Source of the DNA: Phocoena phocoena
Taxonomy: Eukaryota; Chordata; Mammalia; Artiodactyla; Phocoenidae
NCBI RefSeq assembly: GCF_963924675.1
Contig: NC_089234.1
Location: 60,361,153 to 60,425,152 of the forward strand
Length of the DNA stretch: 64,000 nt
Reading direction: 5' to 3'
The notes under the pieces were generated by a model. That model ran no database searches. It saw only the letters and a list, made by a program, of their open reading frames with translations, and had not been told where the DNA came from. The translations under genes were made by a program, and so were the position numbers. Shown here piece after piece: positions 11,740 through 22,839 of this stretch; position 1 is the first letter of the stretch, and the number at the start of each line of letters is the position of its first letter.

Positions 11740-12320
11740 GCAGATGGGCCCCCGCGCGTGCGGCGCCCACGTGGAGCTGCCCAGGCGTGTGGGCGGGTTG
11801 GCACCAGGAACTCGTGTGTCTGTCAGCGCAGTGCGGCGGTGGAGGGACCAGCGCGGAGGAGAATACCAACAGCCCGGGGATAATGAGCCAGGGCTTCCGG
11901 GAGGCAGGGGGGATTCGAGCAAGCCTGCCCGGGCCGTGCGCCCGCGCATGCCCACGCGTGCGCTCAGGGCGCGGCGTAGAGAGCTTCCAGCGCGGCGCCC
12001 CCCACCCCACCCCGGAGCCCAGCACAGGTGGCCGAGAGAGCAGGGAGCCGGGAGGGGGTTAGGTGCTGCCGGCGGCTCCCGCCAGCGCCCTCCCCTCCGC
12101 CCCAGCCCCCGCCCCGCACGGGCCCAGCTGCACGTTGCCGGCGATTGCCTCATCAGGCCGCTGCAGCTCGCGCCCTCCCGCACGTGGCGCACACTGCACA
12201 CCCAGCGCACCGGGCTGACCCCGGCCTTGTCCCTCCCCGTCCACCGGCCCAGACCACCGCCAGGCTGAGTCCCCAGCGGCCCATTCACCGGGCAGGTGCC
12301 GGCGCCTCGTCCTAGACACC
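11740..12320. promoter_or_regulatory. Orphan CpG island
   Basis: About 580 bp of very GC-rich DNA holds several dozen CpGs, against near absence in its flanks. It has GC-box-like CCGCCC runs and E-boxes of the CACGTG type (11768-11773 and 12181-12186). It lies about 10 kb past the probable DNAJB12 end and 33 kb from DDIT4, so neither gene's promoter explains it. Long open frames here, such as a 241-codon minus-strand frame at 11713-12438, have no recognisable domain and are expected in stop-poor GC-rich DNA. Most likely it is a promoter of a non-coding transcript or a CpG-rich enhancer. Confidence 0.6.
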
Positions 12321-13005
12321 TTTGATGGCTGCCCTTTGCTCTGTCTGGTCCGAGCGGACAAATGAGGGAAATTGAGTAAGCCAGTTTAGCAAGGCAGGAA
12401 ACTCCTGGCCACTTTGTTACGCGTGAATTTTCCAACAACTTTTCGGGGCGGGAGGGGGTGGCGCAGGGAGAATTTCTAGATTGAAGATGATGGGGAACTC
12501 ATGCAGGTCTCTGGGGCTGTGAGTATCCTCCAGGCTGGCCTTACTGCCCTGTACCTCCCAGGCCAGGCACAGTGCTTGACACCCGTGGGCGCTCCACAAA
12601 TTCTCTTTAAAATGCATTTTCTCACCCTCCTCCTGCTTTTGAGTGGCTGCCAGAAGGAATGCACAGGTGAGAGAGGGTGGGGTTTAGGGCTGGAGCCGAA
12701 GGCAATTGGGGCCTTAGGTTCTGCCTTTGGCATGGGTTTGCTGTTTCACTTGGGCAAATCCCTTGATCTCTCTGGACCACATTTCTCAGGGGGACTCAGC
12801 AATAAGGTAACATGCCTGGCCCTAAAGCTCAGGACAGGCTTTGAACTCGTAGCAAGCAGGAAAAGGAACCTTCCATTTGAAGCAGAGATTTCCTCTCGAA
12901 CATTAATATTCTCCTGGGTCTTTCTAGGCAGGAGCCCTCAGTATTCTGTGTCTAGACTCAGTGACATGAGTGGCTCTGTTGCTTAGAGAATCAAGTCCTA
13001 ATTCG
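12321..13005. other. Intergenic with L2 tail and MIR-like relics
   Basis: An L2 sense 3' end is recognisable at about 12535-12605. MIR-like remnants follow at about 12720-12830. No known gene is seen. A weak signal-peptide-like frame at 12612-12666 is discussed as a finding. Confidence 0.45.
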
Positions 13006-13009
13006 TTGG

Positions 13010-13855
13010 CTTGGTATTCAAGTCTTTCTCTCATGAATTTCACCCAGCCTATCTAGCCTCACCGCAACTACACACCTACACTGTAGCCTTAGGAAGAATC
13101 TCAGACTTCCCCAAACATACCACACACACGTACAGCTCTGCCCTTTCTCACATTGTTCCCTCCACCCAGAATGCTCTTCCCTACACTCCTCAAATGACTG
13201 GCTCCTTCTAATATAGATCTCCGTTGAAATGTCCCCACCCCAGAGAGGTCTTTCTCAAGTGCCCAGTGAAGCAGAGGCCCTGTTATTCCCTCTAGAGCTA
13301 CCTGTTTCTTCCCTCCTTAGCTCTTACCGCGTCTTGGGATTAGAAGTTTATCTCTCCACTGGGCTGAAAGGTCTGTGAGGGAGAGGCCACGTCCATTTTC
13401 TTTCTTTTTTATTTTTAAAAATTTATTAATTTATTTACTTTTGGCTGCCTTGGGTCTTCGTTGCTGCACACAGACTGTCTCTAGTTGCGGCGAGGGGGGC
13501 TACTCTTTGTTGTGGTGCGCAGGCTTCTCACTGCAGTGGCTCTCTTGTTGTGGAGCATGGGCTCTAGAGTGCAGGGGTTTCAGTAGATGTGGTGTGTGGG
13601 CTCAGTAGTTGTGGCACGTGGGCTCTAGAGCACAGGCTCAGTAGTTGTGGCACATGGGCTTAGTTGCCCCACGGCATGTGGGATCTTCCCGGACCAGGGC
13701 TCGAACCCATGTCCCCTGCATTGGCAGGCAGATTCTTAACCACTGCACCACTGGGGAAGTCCACCACATCCATTTTCTTTATCTCCATATACCCAGCACT
13801 GATCAAGGTGCCTGGCACATAGTAAGAGATTAATAAATATTTATGGAAAGGAAGA
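13010..13855 (+). repeat. L2 LINE 3' region, split by a CHR-1 SINE
   Basis: An L2 3' segment runs from about 13010 to 13403 and resumes at 13764-13855 with the typical 'ggtgcctggcacatagtaag' end and an 'aataaatattta' tail. The interruption is the minus-strand SINE at 13404-13763. Confidence 0.7.
13404..13763 (-). mobile_element. CHR-1 SINE inserted in L2
   Basis: A long-form CHR SINE in minus orientation: T-rich left end, the tandem 'agtagttgtgg' body and the tRNA-like head at the right ending 'ggggaagtcc'. A 17-bp duplication with one mismatch (ccacRtccattttcttt) flanks it at 13387-13403 and 13764-13780. Confidence 0.95.
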
Positions 13856-13874
13856 AAGGGTGGATGATTGATTA

Positions 13875-14165
13875 GCAAAAACACTGAGAACAGCCTGAAT
13901 GTCCATGAGTAGGGGACTGCTGTTGCAAATGATGGTACAGCCATATGGTGGTTACTATGCAGCCATTAGATCAATATATACCCACGTGGAAGAGTGTTCC
14001 TGATGCCTTGAGAAGTGAAGAAAGGAAGTCAGTCCCTTTCTAATTAAAGGAGTCAGAGCATGTATATAGATAAAGGCATAGATATGTCTGTAAACATAAG
14101 AAAATGTCAAGACGGCACACATCAACCTAAGTACCCCTGAGGAGCAGGATATAGACATTGTCACA
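13875..14165 (+). repeat. Diverged L1/HAL1-type LINE fragment
   Basis: The order 'aatgtccatgagtagg', 'gatggtacagccatatgg', 'tactatgcagccatta' is the familiar 3' half of old mammalian L1-type elements. No intact frame remains. Confidence 0.55.
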
Positions 14166-14169
14166 GTTT

Positions 14170-15010
14170 ATTATGTATCTAGAACCTTGCTTAGACATCA
14201 TCTCCTCTGAGAGTCCTCTCTGATCCTTCCTTTGTATTGGAGGGGCTGCCTCGGAGCACGCAGCCAGGTGCTCCAAAGCAAGGCCTGACGCTTCTTCCTC
14301 AGCGTTCAGTCCAGAGGCCATGAGTGTGTGCGGGCAGCTGGGACAGGGGACAGCAGCTCCTCTGCGTGCATGAGTTTGTCTACACGGGCAGGTGAAAGCA
14401 GAGCTGGTGAGGACAATGGCCATAGCAGGACTGACAACAGGCAGCCCATCGTGACCTGCCAGGTGACATCACTGCAGGTGGCCTTGGGCTATCAGAAGAG
14501 CCAAAATGTGGCAGGAAGCCTGGCCTTCATGCAGGGGGGCCCAGCCGGCTCAGTTCCAGATTTGGGACGGTCAGCCTCGGCTGTGGGAGATGCACAGGGC
14601 AGCTTCTCACTGCCCGCCGGGTGCCTCGGAGTCGAGAAGCGTCAGATGCAGCTTGATGAGAGCAAAAGCCCTTCTGCAGCCTGCCCACTTGTCCCTGTCT
14701 GTCCCACAGCGGCTCCCACGAGACCTGGAACAACACAGTTCAGACCAACTGGGCCAGGGGAGAGGAAGGAAGAGTGGCAAAGGGCTCAGGGTCAGATGTC
14801 TGAGTTTCTGTTCCCACGGGTGCCTCTCATTATGCTTGTCAGGAAGCGGAAAAGAGTGCAGACCTTCGCCTTCACTTTGTTTTGCATCTCAACCCAGTCT
14901 CTCTTCCCCTGCCTGTCTCAGAAAAGGTTCCCCACCTGGAAAATCGCGGGGTGGTGAGGGGTGGACCCTCCATCTGGAGTCACCTAGTTTCCAGTGGTTT
15001 CAGGTCCACA
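14170..15010. other. Intergenic, no gene seen
   Basis: A 209-codon frame on the plus strand (14328-14957) overlaps a 174-codon frame in another phase. Neither has a recognisable domain, signal peptide or conserved motif. I treat them as chance. Confidence 0.5.
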
Positions 15011-15019
15011 CCTACCAGC

Positions 15020-15250
15020 CAGCCGTGTGACCCTGGATGACTGGCTTAGCCCCCCTGTGCCTCGGTTTCCCTAGTAAACTAGGTAACACGTGGCAAGTGT
15101 TTAGAAGTGGGCCTCATACACGTAGGTGTATCTGTTATCTACATGTGTTTGCTATTATCTGTCTGTCTGGGGTAATAACAGTACCTACTTTACTGAGCTG
15201 TTGAGGATTAAATTAGATAATGCATGTCAGGTGCTTTGTGTTAAGCGTTT
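15020..15250 (+). repeat. MIR SINE (ancient, interrupted)
   Basis: Sense MIR motifs 'gtgaccctggatgac', 'tgcctcggtttcc', then 'ataacagtacctac' and 'gttgaggattaaat' occur in order, with an unexplained filler at about 15080-15160. Confidence 0.7.
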
Positions 15251-15259
15251 ACTTTGTTT

Positions 15260-16470
15260 TACTAAAGATAACAAGATGGAAGTACAGATCTTGGTCCCAG
15301 AGATGCGGCAGGCAGGGGTGGGGATTAGCGTGGTGGCTGCTTGTGAATTACTGGGAACAGTGTGCAGGCCCTTCAGTGGCCCAGGCAGCCACGTTGGTTC
15401 GGTGTTGTTACCCTGCTGGGTGTTGCTGAGTTGTCCAGTCATCTGCCTGCTCCCTCAAACCCATTTAAACCAGCTCCATCTGGCCTAGCTTTCCCAACAC
15501 ACCATCCTGGCAGCTTTCATGGGCCCAGAGCACTGGGCAAAGTGTCAGGCCTGCTGCAAAATATGTTGGAACTTTATCTGACCCCTGGCTCCCATCCCAT
15601 CCAGAAATACATTGGCTGGAACTTGCAGGCAAGCTGGAGCAAGCCTGGGGGCTGGAGGAGAAGGCAGTTCTGAATCACAAACCAGATATTCCCCCCACAC
15701 CCTCCATCTTTGTTGACCCCCCTTTTTATTTGCACGGTTCTATGGATTAATGCTGCTCCTAGTTATGAAGCAGGCTTTAAAGCTGAAGGCTTAATCCTGA
15801 GCCCTGGATTTGCAGAGAAGGGAAAGAAAGAAGACCGTGCCCCCCCCAAACTCAGGGAAGTTCACTGAAGAATTTTCCTCTTTTTCTTCTTTCAGTGTTG
15901 CTTTGCGGCAGCCTTTTGGGAGGCCAGGATGACCCTCTGGGCCGCCATCTGGAACTCCCCAGAAGGAGCCTGTGACAATGGCAGCACTGGCAAGCACGCC
16001 ACCCTGGCACCTGGCCAGCAGTGGAGGAGGTGGTGCTTACTCTGGGAGTCTCCACCCCGGTCAAGGTCGGGTCACGTTACCCTCCCCACCCAGCTCCCTT
16101 TGGCGACTCCCCCCAGGGAGGTCCCAGGCAAGTGTAGCAGGTCCCCAGACCAAACAGGTCTTCCTGAAGGTACTCCTCAAAAGGCCCCTGTCTTAGAATA
16201 GAAGGAATTCCAGGAGTGCCCCACCCCAAGCATGCATTGGGGCTTTCATAGAGCTAGCTTGATAGCCAAAGGAAACGAGAAAAAGAAACATTAACGTGTG
16301 GGGCCTGAAGGATTCTAGATGTTAGGTTAATCTTCAGCTCCAAAATTTCCCATTACACAGGTCATACTGTCAAGACCCTAAGCCTCACAGATGTGGAATT
16401 CATTAGATTCAGAAGTTTTGAAAAATCAGCCTGGTCAAATTAGAGTACCGACTGGATATGAGATGATATT
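15260..16470. other. Intergenic, no gene seen
   Basis: Unique sequence. Open frames are short and mutually overlapping. A short C/T-rich block lies at 15690-15735. Confidence 0.5.
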
Positions 16471-16479
16471 ATGGAACAA

Positions 16480-16770
16480 CTGGTTTTCTCAGGTTTGAGA
16501 ATCACCGTGTGATTATATAGAACAGCTTATTCCTAGGAAATTCATGCTGAAATATTTGGAGCTGAAACATCATGATGCCAGCAACTTCTTTTCAAGTGGT
16601 TCACCAAAAAAACTTGATACAGATAAAGCAAATGTGGCAAAAGGGTTAACAATCATTGCATCTAGGTGGAGGGTACATAGGTGTTTATTGTGCTATTGTT
16701 GCAACTTTTCTATTTGTTTGAAGAACTTCTCCGTAAAAAAAGGGAAACTTTTAAATAAAATAAGCTATTC
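16480..16770 (+). repeat. Diverged L1 3' end
   Basis: The 3'-terminal pattern 'tctaggtggagggtacatagg', 'tgtttattgtgctatt', 'gcaacttttctatttgtttga' is typical of an old L1 3' UTR ending in an A-rich tail. Confidence 0.5.
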
Positions 16771-17059
16771 ACATGCAAAACAAGACAATACAGAATTCAG
16801 CCTGCTCTAGCTGAATTTCACCTCCTCTCTGAGGATAGAAGTAGTAAAAACAAGATGGTGTCCAGGATTGCAGAGTTGAGCCGACCAAAGGGAACCAATT
16901 CTTTTTAAAGAGTTTATTAAGTGCTTGTCTGGAAACAGTACTGGTCGTTAAAAATCCTTTTAGTTCATGGCCAGAGGAGGACTCATTTTGGAAAATGGGA
17001 GAGTCCAGCCCTTTTAGCTTATTGGCATCAGATGTAACACAAGTCAAGAAACACATCTT

Positions 17060-17228
17060 TTTTTTTTTTTTTTTTTAATCTATTTGGTTGCGCTGGGTGT
17101 TAGTTGTGGCACACGGGCTCCTAGCTGCGGCATGCATGTGGGATCTAGTTCCCTGACCGGGGATGGACCCCGGGGCTCCCTGCATTGGGAGTGCGGAATC
17201 TTATCCAGTACGCCACCAGGGAAGTCCC
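17060..17228 (-). mobile_element. CHR-type tRNA-derived SINE (short copy)
   Basis: The oligo(T) left end and the tRNA-like head at the right are clear. A perfect 16-bp duplication (tcaagaaacacatctt) flanks it at 17044-17059 and 17229-17244. Confidence 0.93.
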
Positions 17229-17344
17229 TCAAGAAACACATCTTGAAGACTTACTATGAGCATAGCCCTGATATGTCACCAAAGGTGTTTTTCCCGTGCC
17301 TATAATCTGGTATTGAGTACAAGGTAGCCGCACTTTCTCATCGT

Positions 17345-17815
17345 GGTTGTCGTGGGCTGAACTGTGTCCCCCACAAAACTCCTGTGTTGAGGTCTTAACC
17401 CTTAGTACCTCAGAAGGTGACCTTATTCAAGAATAGGGTAATTGCAGATGTCTTTAGTTGAGATGAGGTCAATAGGGTGGACTCTATCCAATCTGACTGG
17501 TGTCCTTATAAAAAGGGGAAATTTGGGCACACGGAGAGAGCCACATATACACAGGAAGAACACCACGTGAAGATAAAGGCAGAGATTGGAGTGCCGCTTC
17601 TACAAGCCAAGGGAAGCCAAAGATTGCCAGCAAACCATCAGAAGCTAGGAGTAAGGCACGGAATAGATTCTTCTTCACAGCCTTCAGGGGGAATCAACGC
17701 TATTGATACCTTTAGACTTCTAGCCTCCAGAACTGTGAGACAATACATTTCTGTAATTGGCCACCCAGTTTGTGGTAGTTTGTGGTAGGCTGTTATGGCA
17801 GCCCTAACCAACCAA
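17345..17815 (+). mobile_element. MLT1-type MaLR solo LTR
   Basis: The segments 'gggctgaactgtgtccccc', 'tgtccttataaaaagg', 'ctacaagccaagg', 'cctccagaactgtgagac' and 'ttatggcagccctaac' appear in LTR order. This is an ancient non-autonomous endogenous-retrovirus-like LTR. No internal or protein-coding part is present. Confidence 0.85.
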
Positions 17816-17819
17816 CGCA

Positions 17820-17920
17820 GTGGTAAAATGAACATGCCATAAAATTTGCTGTATTAACCATTTTAAAAGTCTGCAGTTTAGTGAATGAAGGGTATTCACA
17901 TTATTGGGCCGCCATTTTTT
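17820..17920 (-). repeat. Old L1 3'-UTR fragment
   Basis: The motif 'aaatttgctgtattaaccatttt' followed by 'gtctgcagtttagtg' is the antisense 3' end of old mammalian L1s. Confidence 0.55.
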
Positions 17921-18084
17921 GTTTTTAGCTAGGGAAAAACCCAAGACTGTGGGAAAGTTGGAAGCCCAAGTTCCACATCAGCTTCTGCTTAGCTGAGTGA
18001 CCTGTTTCATCATATGTGCAGTGAAGAGGCAGGCAGATGACTTCCTGCTCTGATGCTATCATTGCCCGTGTGGAGAAATTATAA

Positions 18085-18520
18085 TAGTAATAGCTCACAG
18101 CTTATTGAGCAATTATTGTGTTCCAGGACCATGCTAAGGGCTTTTTTTTTTTTGCGGTACGCGGGCCTCTCACTGTTGCAGCCTCTCCCATTGCGGAGCA
18201 CAGGATCCGGATGCGCAGGCTCAGTGGCCATGGCTCATGGGCCCAGCTGCTCCATGGCATGTGGGATCTTCCTGGACCGGGGCAAGAACCCATGTCCCCT
18301 ACCTCGGCAGGCAGACTCTCAACCACTGCGCCACCAGGGAAGCCCCATGCTAAGGGCTTTACAAGGATTATCACTCTTGATAATCACAATAACTTTATCA
18401 GGGAGGTATCATTAGTCCCATTTTACAGATGGGGAAATCGAACCTCAAAAAGATTAAGTGCTTGATTTTGACAGCCCTGGGATTTGAATGAAGCTCACGA
18501 CCACTGTGCATACTGCCTTC
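18085..18520 (-). repeat. MIR SINE split by a CHR-2 SINE
   Basis: The antisense MIR is continuous across the insertion: 'ttattgagcaattattgtgt' before, then 'ctttacaaggattatcac', 'cccattttacagatgggga' and 'gggatttgaatgaagc' after. Confidence 0.85.
18145..18344 (-). mobile_element. CHR-2 SINE inserted in MIR
   Basis: A full-length CHR-2 in minus orientation with a 16-bp perfect target duplication (ccatgctaagggcttt) at 18129-18144 and 18345-18360. Confidence 0.95.
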
Positions 18521-18524
18521 TAGC

Positions 18525-19970
18525 TCTTTTGGCTGCACTAGCCTAGGAGGAAATTAAAAGCATAAGGTACTGATCAGATTGAAACATAGTTTATGTTTAT
18601 GCCAAATCAGCCAACTGCCCTAGAGCCCCCATTGCACACGCTGTCATACACCAACCCAGCTCTCTCATGTCCCTGTGTTCTTGGGGAGGGACTCTGAAGA
18701 GTCCAAGAATTCTGAATTCCAACTTGACTTTCCAGGTCATTTGGAAGGTTTATATATGGAGGTAGGAAAATAAAACATTTTATTTGACAGCTTCTTAGCT
18801 TGACTTGTACATTTTGGATAGCTAGACATGTGGTATGTGGGTTTCCATTTGTGCAGTGCCCCGAAGGATAGAGGCAGCCCCGTTACCATGGTTCCCCCGA
18901 GCCAACAGATCTCCAGTGGTCTCCCAGTGGCGGCCGGAGCTTGGGACTCTCTCAGAGTCAAAAGGAGAAGCCGTAACCTCTGAGCATGGACCAGGCCAGG
19001 ATCTGCCCTCCAGCAGTTTCACCTGTTTCCATCAAGGGGCAGGAAGGTACGTTGCTACAGCGTGGGGCGAAGCCCAGCTCACCCACAGGGCCTGACTTAC
19101 TGCTTCACCAGCTGCACGCACACCCACCTGCTCAGCCCAGGTCCGCCTCGGTTCTCTAATCCCATTTGTTTTCTATATCCCTCTAAAAAAACACCTCTCT
19201 GTTTCCCAGAATAGAAAAGGCTAGAGCAGGTTCGCTGGCCAAGGAGAAGGAAAGACAAGGTTGAAGAGACAAGACAGAAAGGGTCCTGGAGAAGACAGCA
19301 GGGTGGTGGGGAACACAGGGAGAGGGCCGGGGGCCCTCAGCCTCCGGGGGCAAGCGAGAGAGCAGGAGAAGTTGAGTAAGCTGGAGGGCTCGGCGCGGCA
19401 GACTGGGCCTGCTGGGAAGAGCAGCTGTGCCTGATGGAAGGAGTGGGGGAGGGGGAGGGGGAGGGGGCGGCTTAGCGAGGCCCCCGCGGCGGCCTCTTGG
19501 GTGGACTGCAGCCCCACCGCAGAGCCCCAATGGAAACACTGACTCCAGCTTGAGGGTTGACCGAGGAGGTGAGAGGAGGTGGAAAGTGGCTAAAAAGCCC
19601 AAGTTTGGCTGTCGCCCCGTTCAAATCCCTTTCTTCCACAACACCCTGCAGCTGTGACCACACTGATGGGCTTCCAAAGCACGATGGTAACCTGTTCCCC
19701 GTGCCCCTCACGGCAGGCCAGGCAGTTGTTAAACCCGTTTCACCAGCGAGGACATGAGAAGTGGACAGGTGATGTGCCTCACTCAAGGTCACATGGCCAG
19801 GAAGGTGTGAACATAAGGTGAGGCCAGCAGCCGGACGTGGGAAAGGAAAACCAGTGGCCAGATTCCAGAGAGGATACACAGCGCTCGTCATCACCACCAT
19901 CAGAGCTCCCAGTGACTGTGCACTTCCTGGTTGCCTGTGCTCTCGCCCAACCCCCTGAGCCTATGGGAAA
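18525..19970. other. Intergenic with a G-rich element
   Basis: No gene is seen. A purine-rich, CpG-containing segment at 19330-19520 includes a strong quadruplex-forming run (19445-19467). A faint antisense MIR relic lies at 19735-19810. Confidence 0.5.
19445..19467 (+). repeat. (GGGGGA)n tract, potential G-quadruplex
   Basis: Four runs of five guanines separated by single adenines form a textbook stable parallel quadruplex motif on the plus strand. It sits in a GC-rich block. Confidence 0.8.
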
Positions 19971-19974
19971 AGGC

Positions 19975-20110
19975 CTTTAAGGTAATTATTATCCCCATTC
20001 TACAGATGAGGTGTCTGATGCCCAGCGAAGTTAAGTCCATTGCCCAAGGTCACACAGCCGCAAGTGATGAGACTGACAGCCCAGGTCAGAGGGCAGAGTG
20101 TGTGCTGGCC
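19975..20110 (-). repeat. MIR SINE (ancient)
   Basis: Antisense MIR core: 'attattatccccattctaca', 'gatgaggtgtctgatgccc', 'gcccaaggtcacacagcc'. Confidence 0.85.
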
Positions 20111-20114
20111 TGGT

Positions 20115-22055
20115 CCACAAGTGTGAACCTCTGCTATGAGTACACATGAGAAAAACCCACAGAGAACACATATGCGAGACAGAGGGCCTGATTCCAAGCA
20201 GCGGGGAACAGCTGTGTTGGCAGGAGGGGGTGAGAATGTGTGTGTGAGCGCGGCTTTGACAGCAGCCAACAGCGCGTGGGAGTGTGTTGACAGCAGGGTG
20301 TGGGATGGCAGCGCCATCGCCATGTGTGTTTCTGCTGGCAGTGGAATGTTCTGGTCTGTGTTGATAAACAACAGTTTGGGCAGGCGCGAGGCTGGAGCAG
20401 GGACAGAAGAGAAGCACTGGGGGTGGGTAAAGGCGGGGGGGGGAGGGGGTGTGCCCGGGGTGATGGTGACCCAAGCCTGCAGCTCCCAGAACGAGGGGCC
20501 TCAGGGTGGCGGCTGTCGTTTTGTCGGTTGACCTCACTGGGTGCGCAGTCTGGGTGTGGATCCCTCTGCAAACCACCTGATGCCCATAAACATGGAAAAC
20601 AGGAGCGGGGGACACACTGTGAGGAAGAGAGTGTTCTTCCTGGGTTGGTAGTTGCACCAATGGAGGTTTAACCAGCAGCCGAGGCCAGGGTAAACACATC
20701 ACGATTTCTGCGGCTAGGCAAATTCCTCAAAAGTCAGCTTCTTGGAAAAAGGGGCACCCCCGAGACCATCCCGGGTCATGACTGTAATTGGAGCCCCTGC
20801 ATCTCACCCTCGCCTCCTGGCAGACACAGGTGTAGGCCTGCGAGCAAGGGCATCTCAACCTGGGAGTCATTGCATGAGAGACTTCCCGGGGCTTGGCCCC
20901 AACCCCATCACTGCCCTGGCAGATCCTCCCATGAGAATGCTCCTCTGCTTGCTCCGTCTCCATTAGCTGAACTGTATGCTACCTCCAAGACCCTAGGTAT
21001 TCCTCACCTCCTCCTGGATGCCTTCCAAACCATCCGGAGGGCCTTAGAACGGCCTCTTTCAGAACCCCAGCTGCTCTTGTTGCCAGGGCCTCTCACACAG
21101 GCCTCGCCATGTGGATGTTGCCTAAACATGTGCTCTGTGCGGGGCACTGAACTGGGCAAAAACAGGGGGCTGTGAAGACCCCTGAAGCCCCAGTAGCCGC
21201 CCTCAGGAATCTTACAGCTCAGTTGGGGTGCACAGAGGGAAAAAACAGGAGTGAGGGTGTGAAAGGCTGAGTGAGGGCGCACAGTAAATGTGGTGGGAGA
21301 TCAACAAAGAGAGCCAGCACTCCTGATCTGGAAGGGGGTGCAGTTAACACACAGGGGTGAGGGGTAGCCCTGCCCAGGTAGTTTCAGCTCCTCAAGTTCA
21401 GGGATCTTCTGAAGCCAACACATGGCATCTGCTAAATCAATGCCTGGGGTTCCACGATTGAAAGCGTCCCAACCACCCTCTGAAATCGTTGTTTGGGAAC
21501 TGGAGGCTCCCCCACCGCCCCCTGCCCTCCGCAGGGTTGGAGGAAGGAAGCTTTGGCCTGGCCATGCTAGTGGAGGAGGCTGACGCTGCTCTTCCCTGGT
21601 CTGCTGGCTGCTGCCTTCCTGCCAAGGGCCTCTCATTCCCCAGGGTCGGTTATCTGTACCCGACTTGCTGCCATGTCCTGGCCCTTCTTGTCCTCCAAAG
21701 TTCCCAGCTCCTGATCACCCCAGAGGCCAGGGCAGAGAGAAACAACTTAGACTGAGGCTCCTGGTGGCTAATCACAGACGCATTCACCCTCCTTGTCTCA
21801 GACTGTTCTCTTGTAGAAGTTCAGCAAAACCATGTCCCTCAGTTCTCCTCATGCGGCCCTGTCAAGAGACAGACCTGCTTTCCTCCGTACACCCAAATGG
21901 AGTTACTCTTGGCTTTAATTTCCTAACAGGACCAACCTTACCAAACACAGTGGCTGGCTGCATCTATGTTTCCATTTGAACAATGTCAGAAGGGCCCTTA
22001 CCCCAAAACATCTTCCCCACTGGCCCATGGAGGTTTCTGAAGTTGCACTATTAGT
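20115..22055. other. Intergenic with L2 relic
   Basis: No gene is seen. An antisense L2 end is recognisable at about 21110-21260. A 223-codon minus frame at 20031-20702 runs through the MIR at its lower end and has no domain. Confidence 0.5.
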
Positions 22056-22059
22056 CCGA

Positions 22060-22165
22060 TATTCAGGAGACCTTATAAAACTATGATTCATGTGTACTTA
22101 AAAATGGTTAAAATGATAAATTTTATGTTATGTGTATTGTACCGTGAAAAAAAAATTTTGGAAGG
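22060..22165 (+). repeat. L1 3' terminus
   Basis: 'gtacttaaaaatggttaaaa', 'taaattttatgttatgtgta' and an A-tail are the characteristic last bases of mammalian L1 elements. Confidence 0.75.
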
Positions 22166-22223
22166 ATGTGCTCTAAACTATCAACAGCACTGTTTTCTAG
22201 ATGATAGAAATTTGGGTAATTTT

Positions 22224-22414
22224 GGGACTTCCCTGGTGGTCCAGCAGGTAAGACTCCGCACTCCTGATGCAGGGGGTCTGGGTTCGATCCCTGGTCGGGA
22301 AACTAGATCCCACATGCATGCCGCAACTAAGAAGCCCACATGCCACAACTAAGACCTGGCATAGCTAAATAAATAAATATTTTTAAAAAATGAACCCATG
22401 TCATTAAAAAAAAA
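22224..22414 (+). mobile_element. CHR-type tRNA-derived SINE
   Basis: tRNA-like head 'gggacttccctggtgg', B-box-like 'gggttcgatccc' and an A/T-rich tail. A perfect 18-bp duplication (agaaatttgggtaatttt) flanks it at 22206-22223 and 22415-22432. Confidence 0.95.
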
Positions 22415-22512
22415 AGAAATTTGGGTAATTTTACATTCATTTTTATACTTTTCTATATTATTTGATATTTTTAAACAACTGGGCATATACTATTTGATTA
22501 GAAAGGAAGATA

Positions 22513-22838
22513 GGGATTCTCTGGTGGCTCAGTGGTTAAGAATCTGCCTGCCAATGCAGAGGACACGGGTTCTATCCCTGTTCCGGGAGGATCCCACATG
22601 CCGCAGAGCAACTAAGCCTGTGCGCCACAACTACTGAGCCTGCGCTCTACAGCCTGCGAGCCACAACTACTGAGCCCACATGCCACAACTACTGAAGGCC
22701 ACACCCCTAGAGCCCGTGCTCCGCAACAAGAGAAGCCACTGCAATGAGAAGTCCATGCACCACAACTAGAGAAAAGCCTGTGTGCAGCAACGGACCCAGT
22801 GCAACCAAAAATAAAATAAATAATTTTTTTTAAAAAAA
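22513..22838 (+). mobile_element. CHR-1 SINE
   Basis: A long-form SINE: tRNA-like head, the repeated 'cacaactactgagc' body and the 'caaccaaaaataaaataaat' tail. A short imperfect duplication of agaaagga lies at both ends. Confidence 0.93.
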
Positions 22839-22839
22839 G

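Noticed and set aside
11713..12438. 241-codon minus-strand frame across the CpG island
   Set aside because: It overlaps a 177-codon plus frame, has no domain or conserved motif, and stop codons are rare in such GC-rich DNA.
14328..14957. 209-codon plus-strand frame
   Set aside because: No recognisable domain, and a second long frame overlaps it in another phase. It looks like chance.
20031..20702. 223-codon minus-strand frame
   Set aside because: It runs through an ancient MIR repeat and has low-complexity His/Pro-rich content without a domain.
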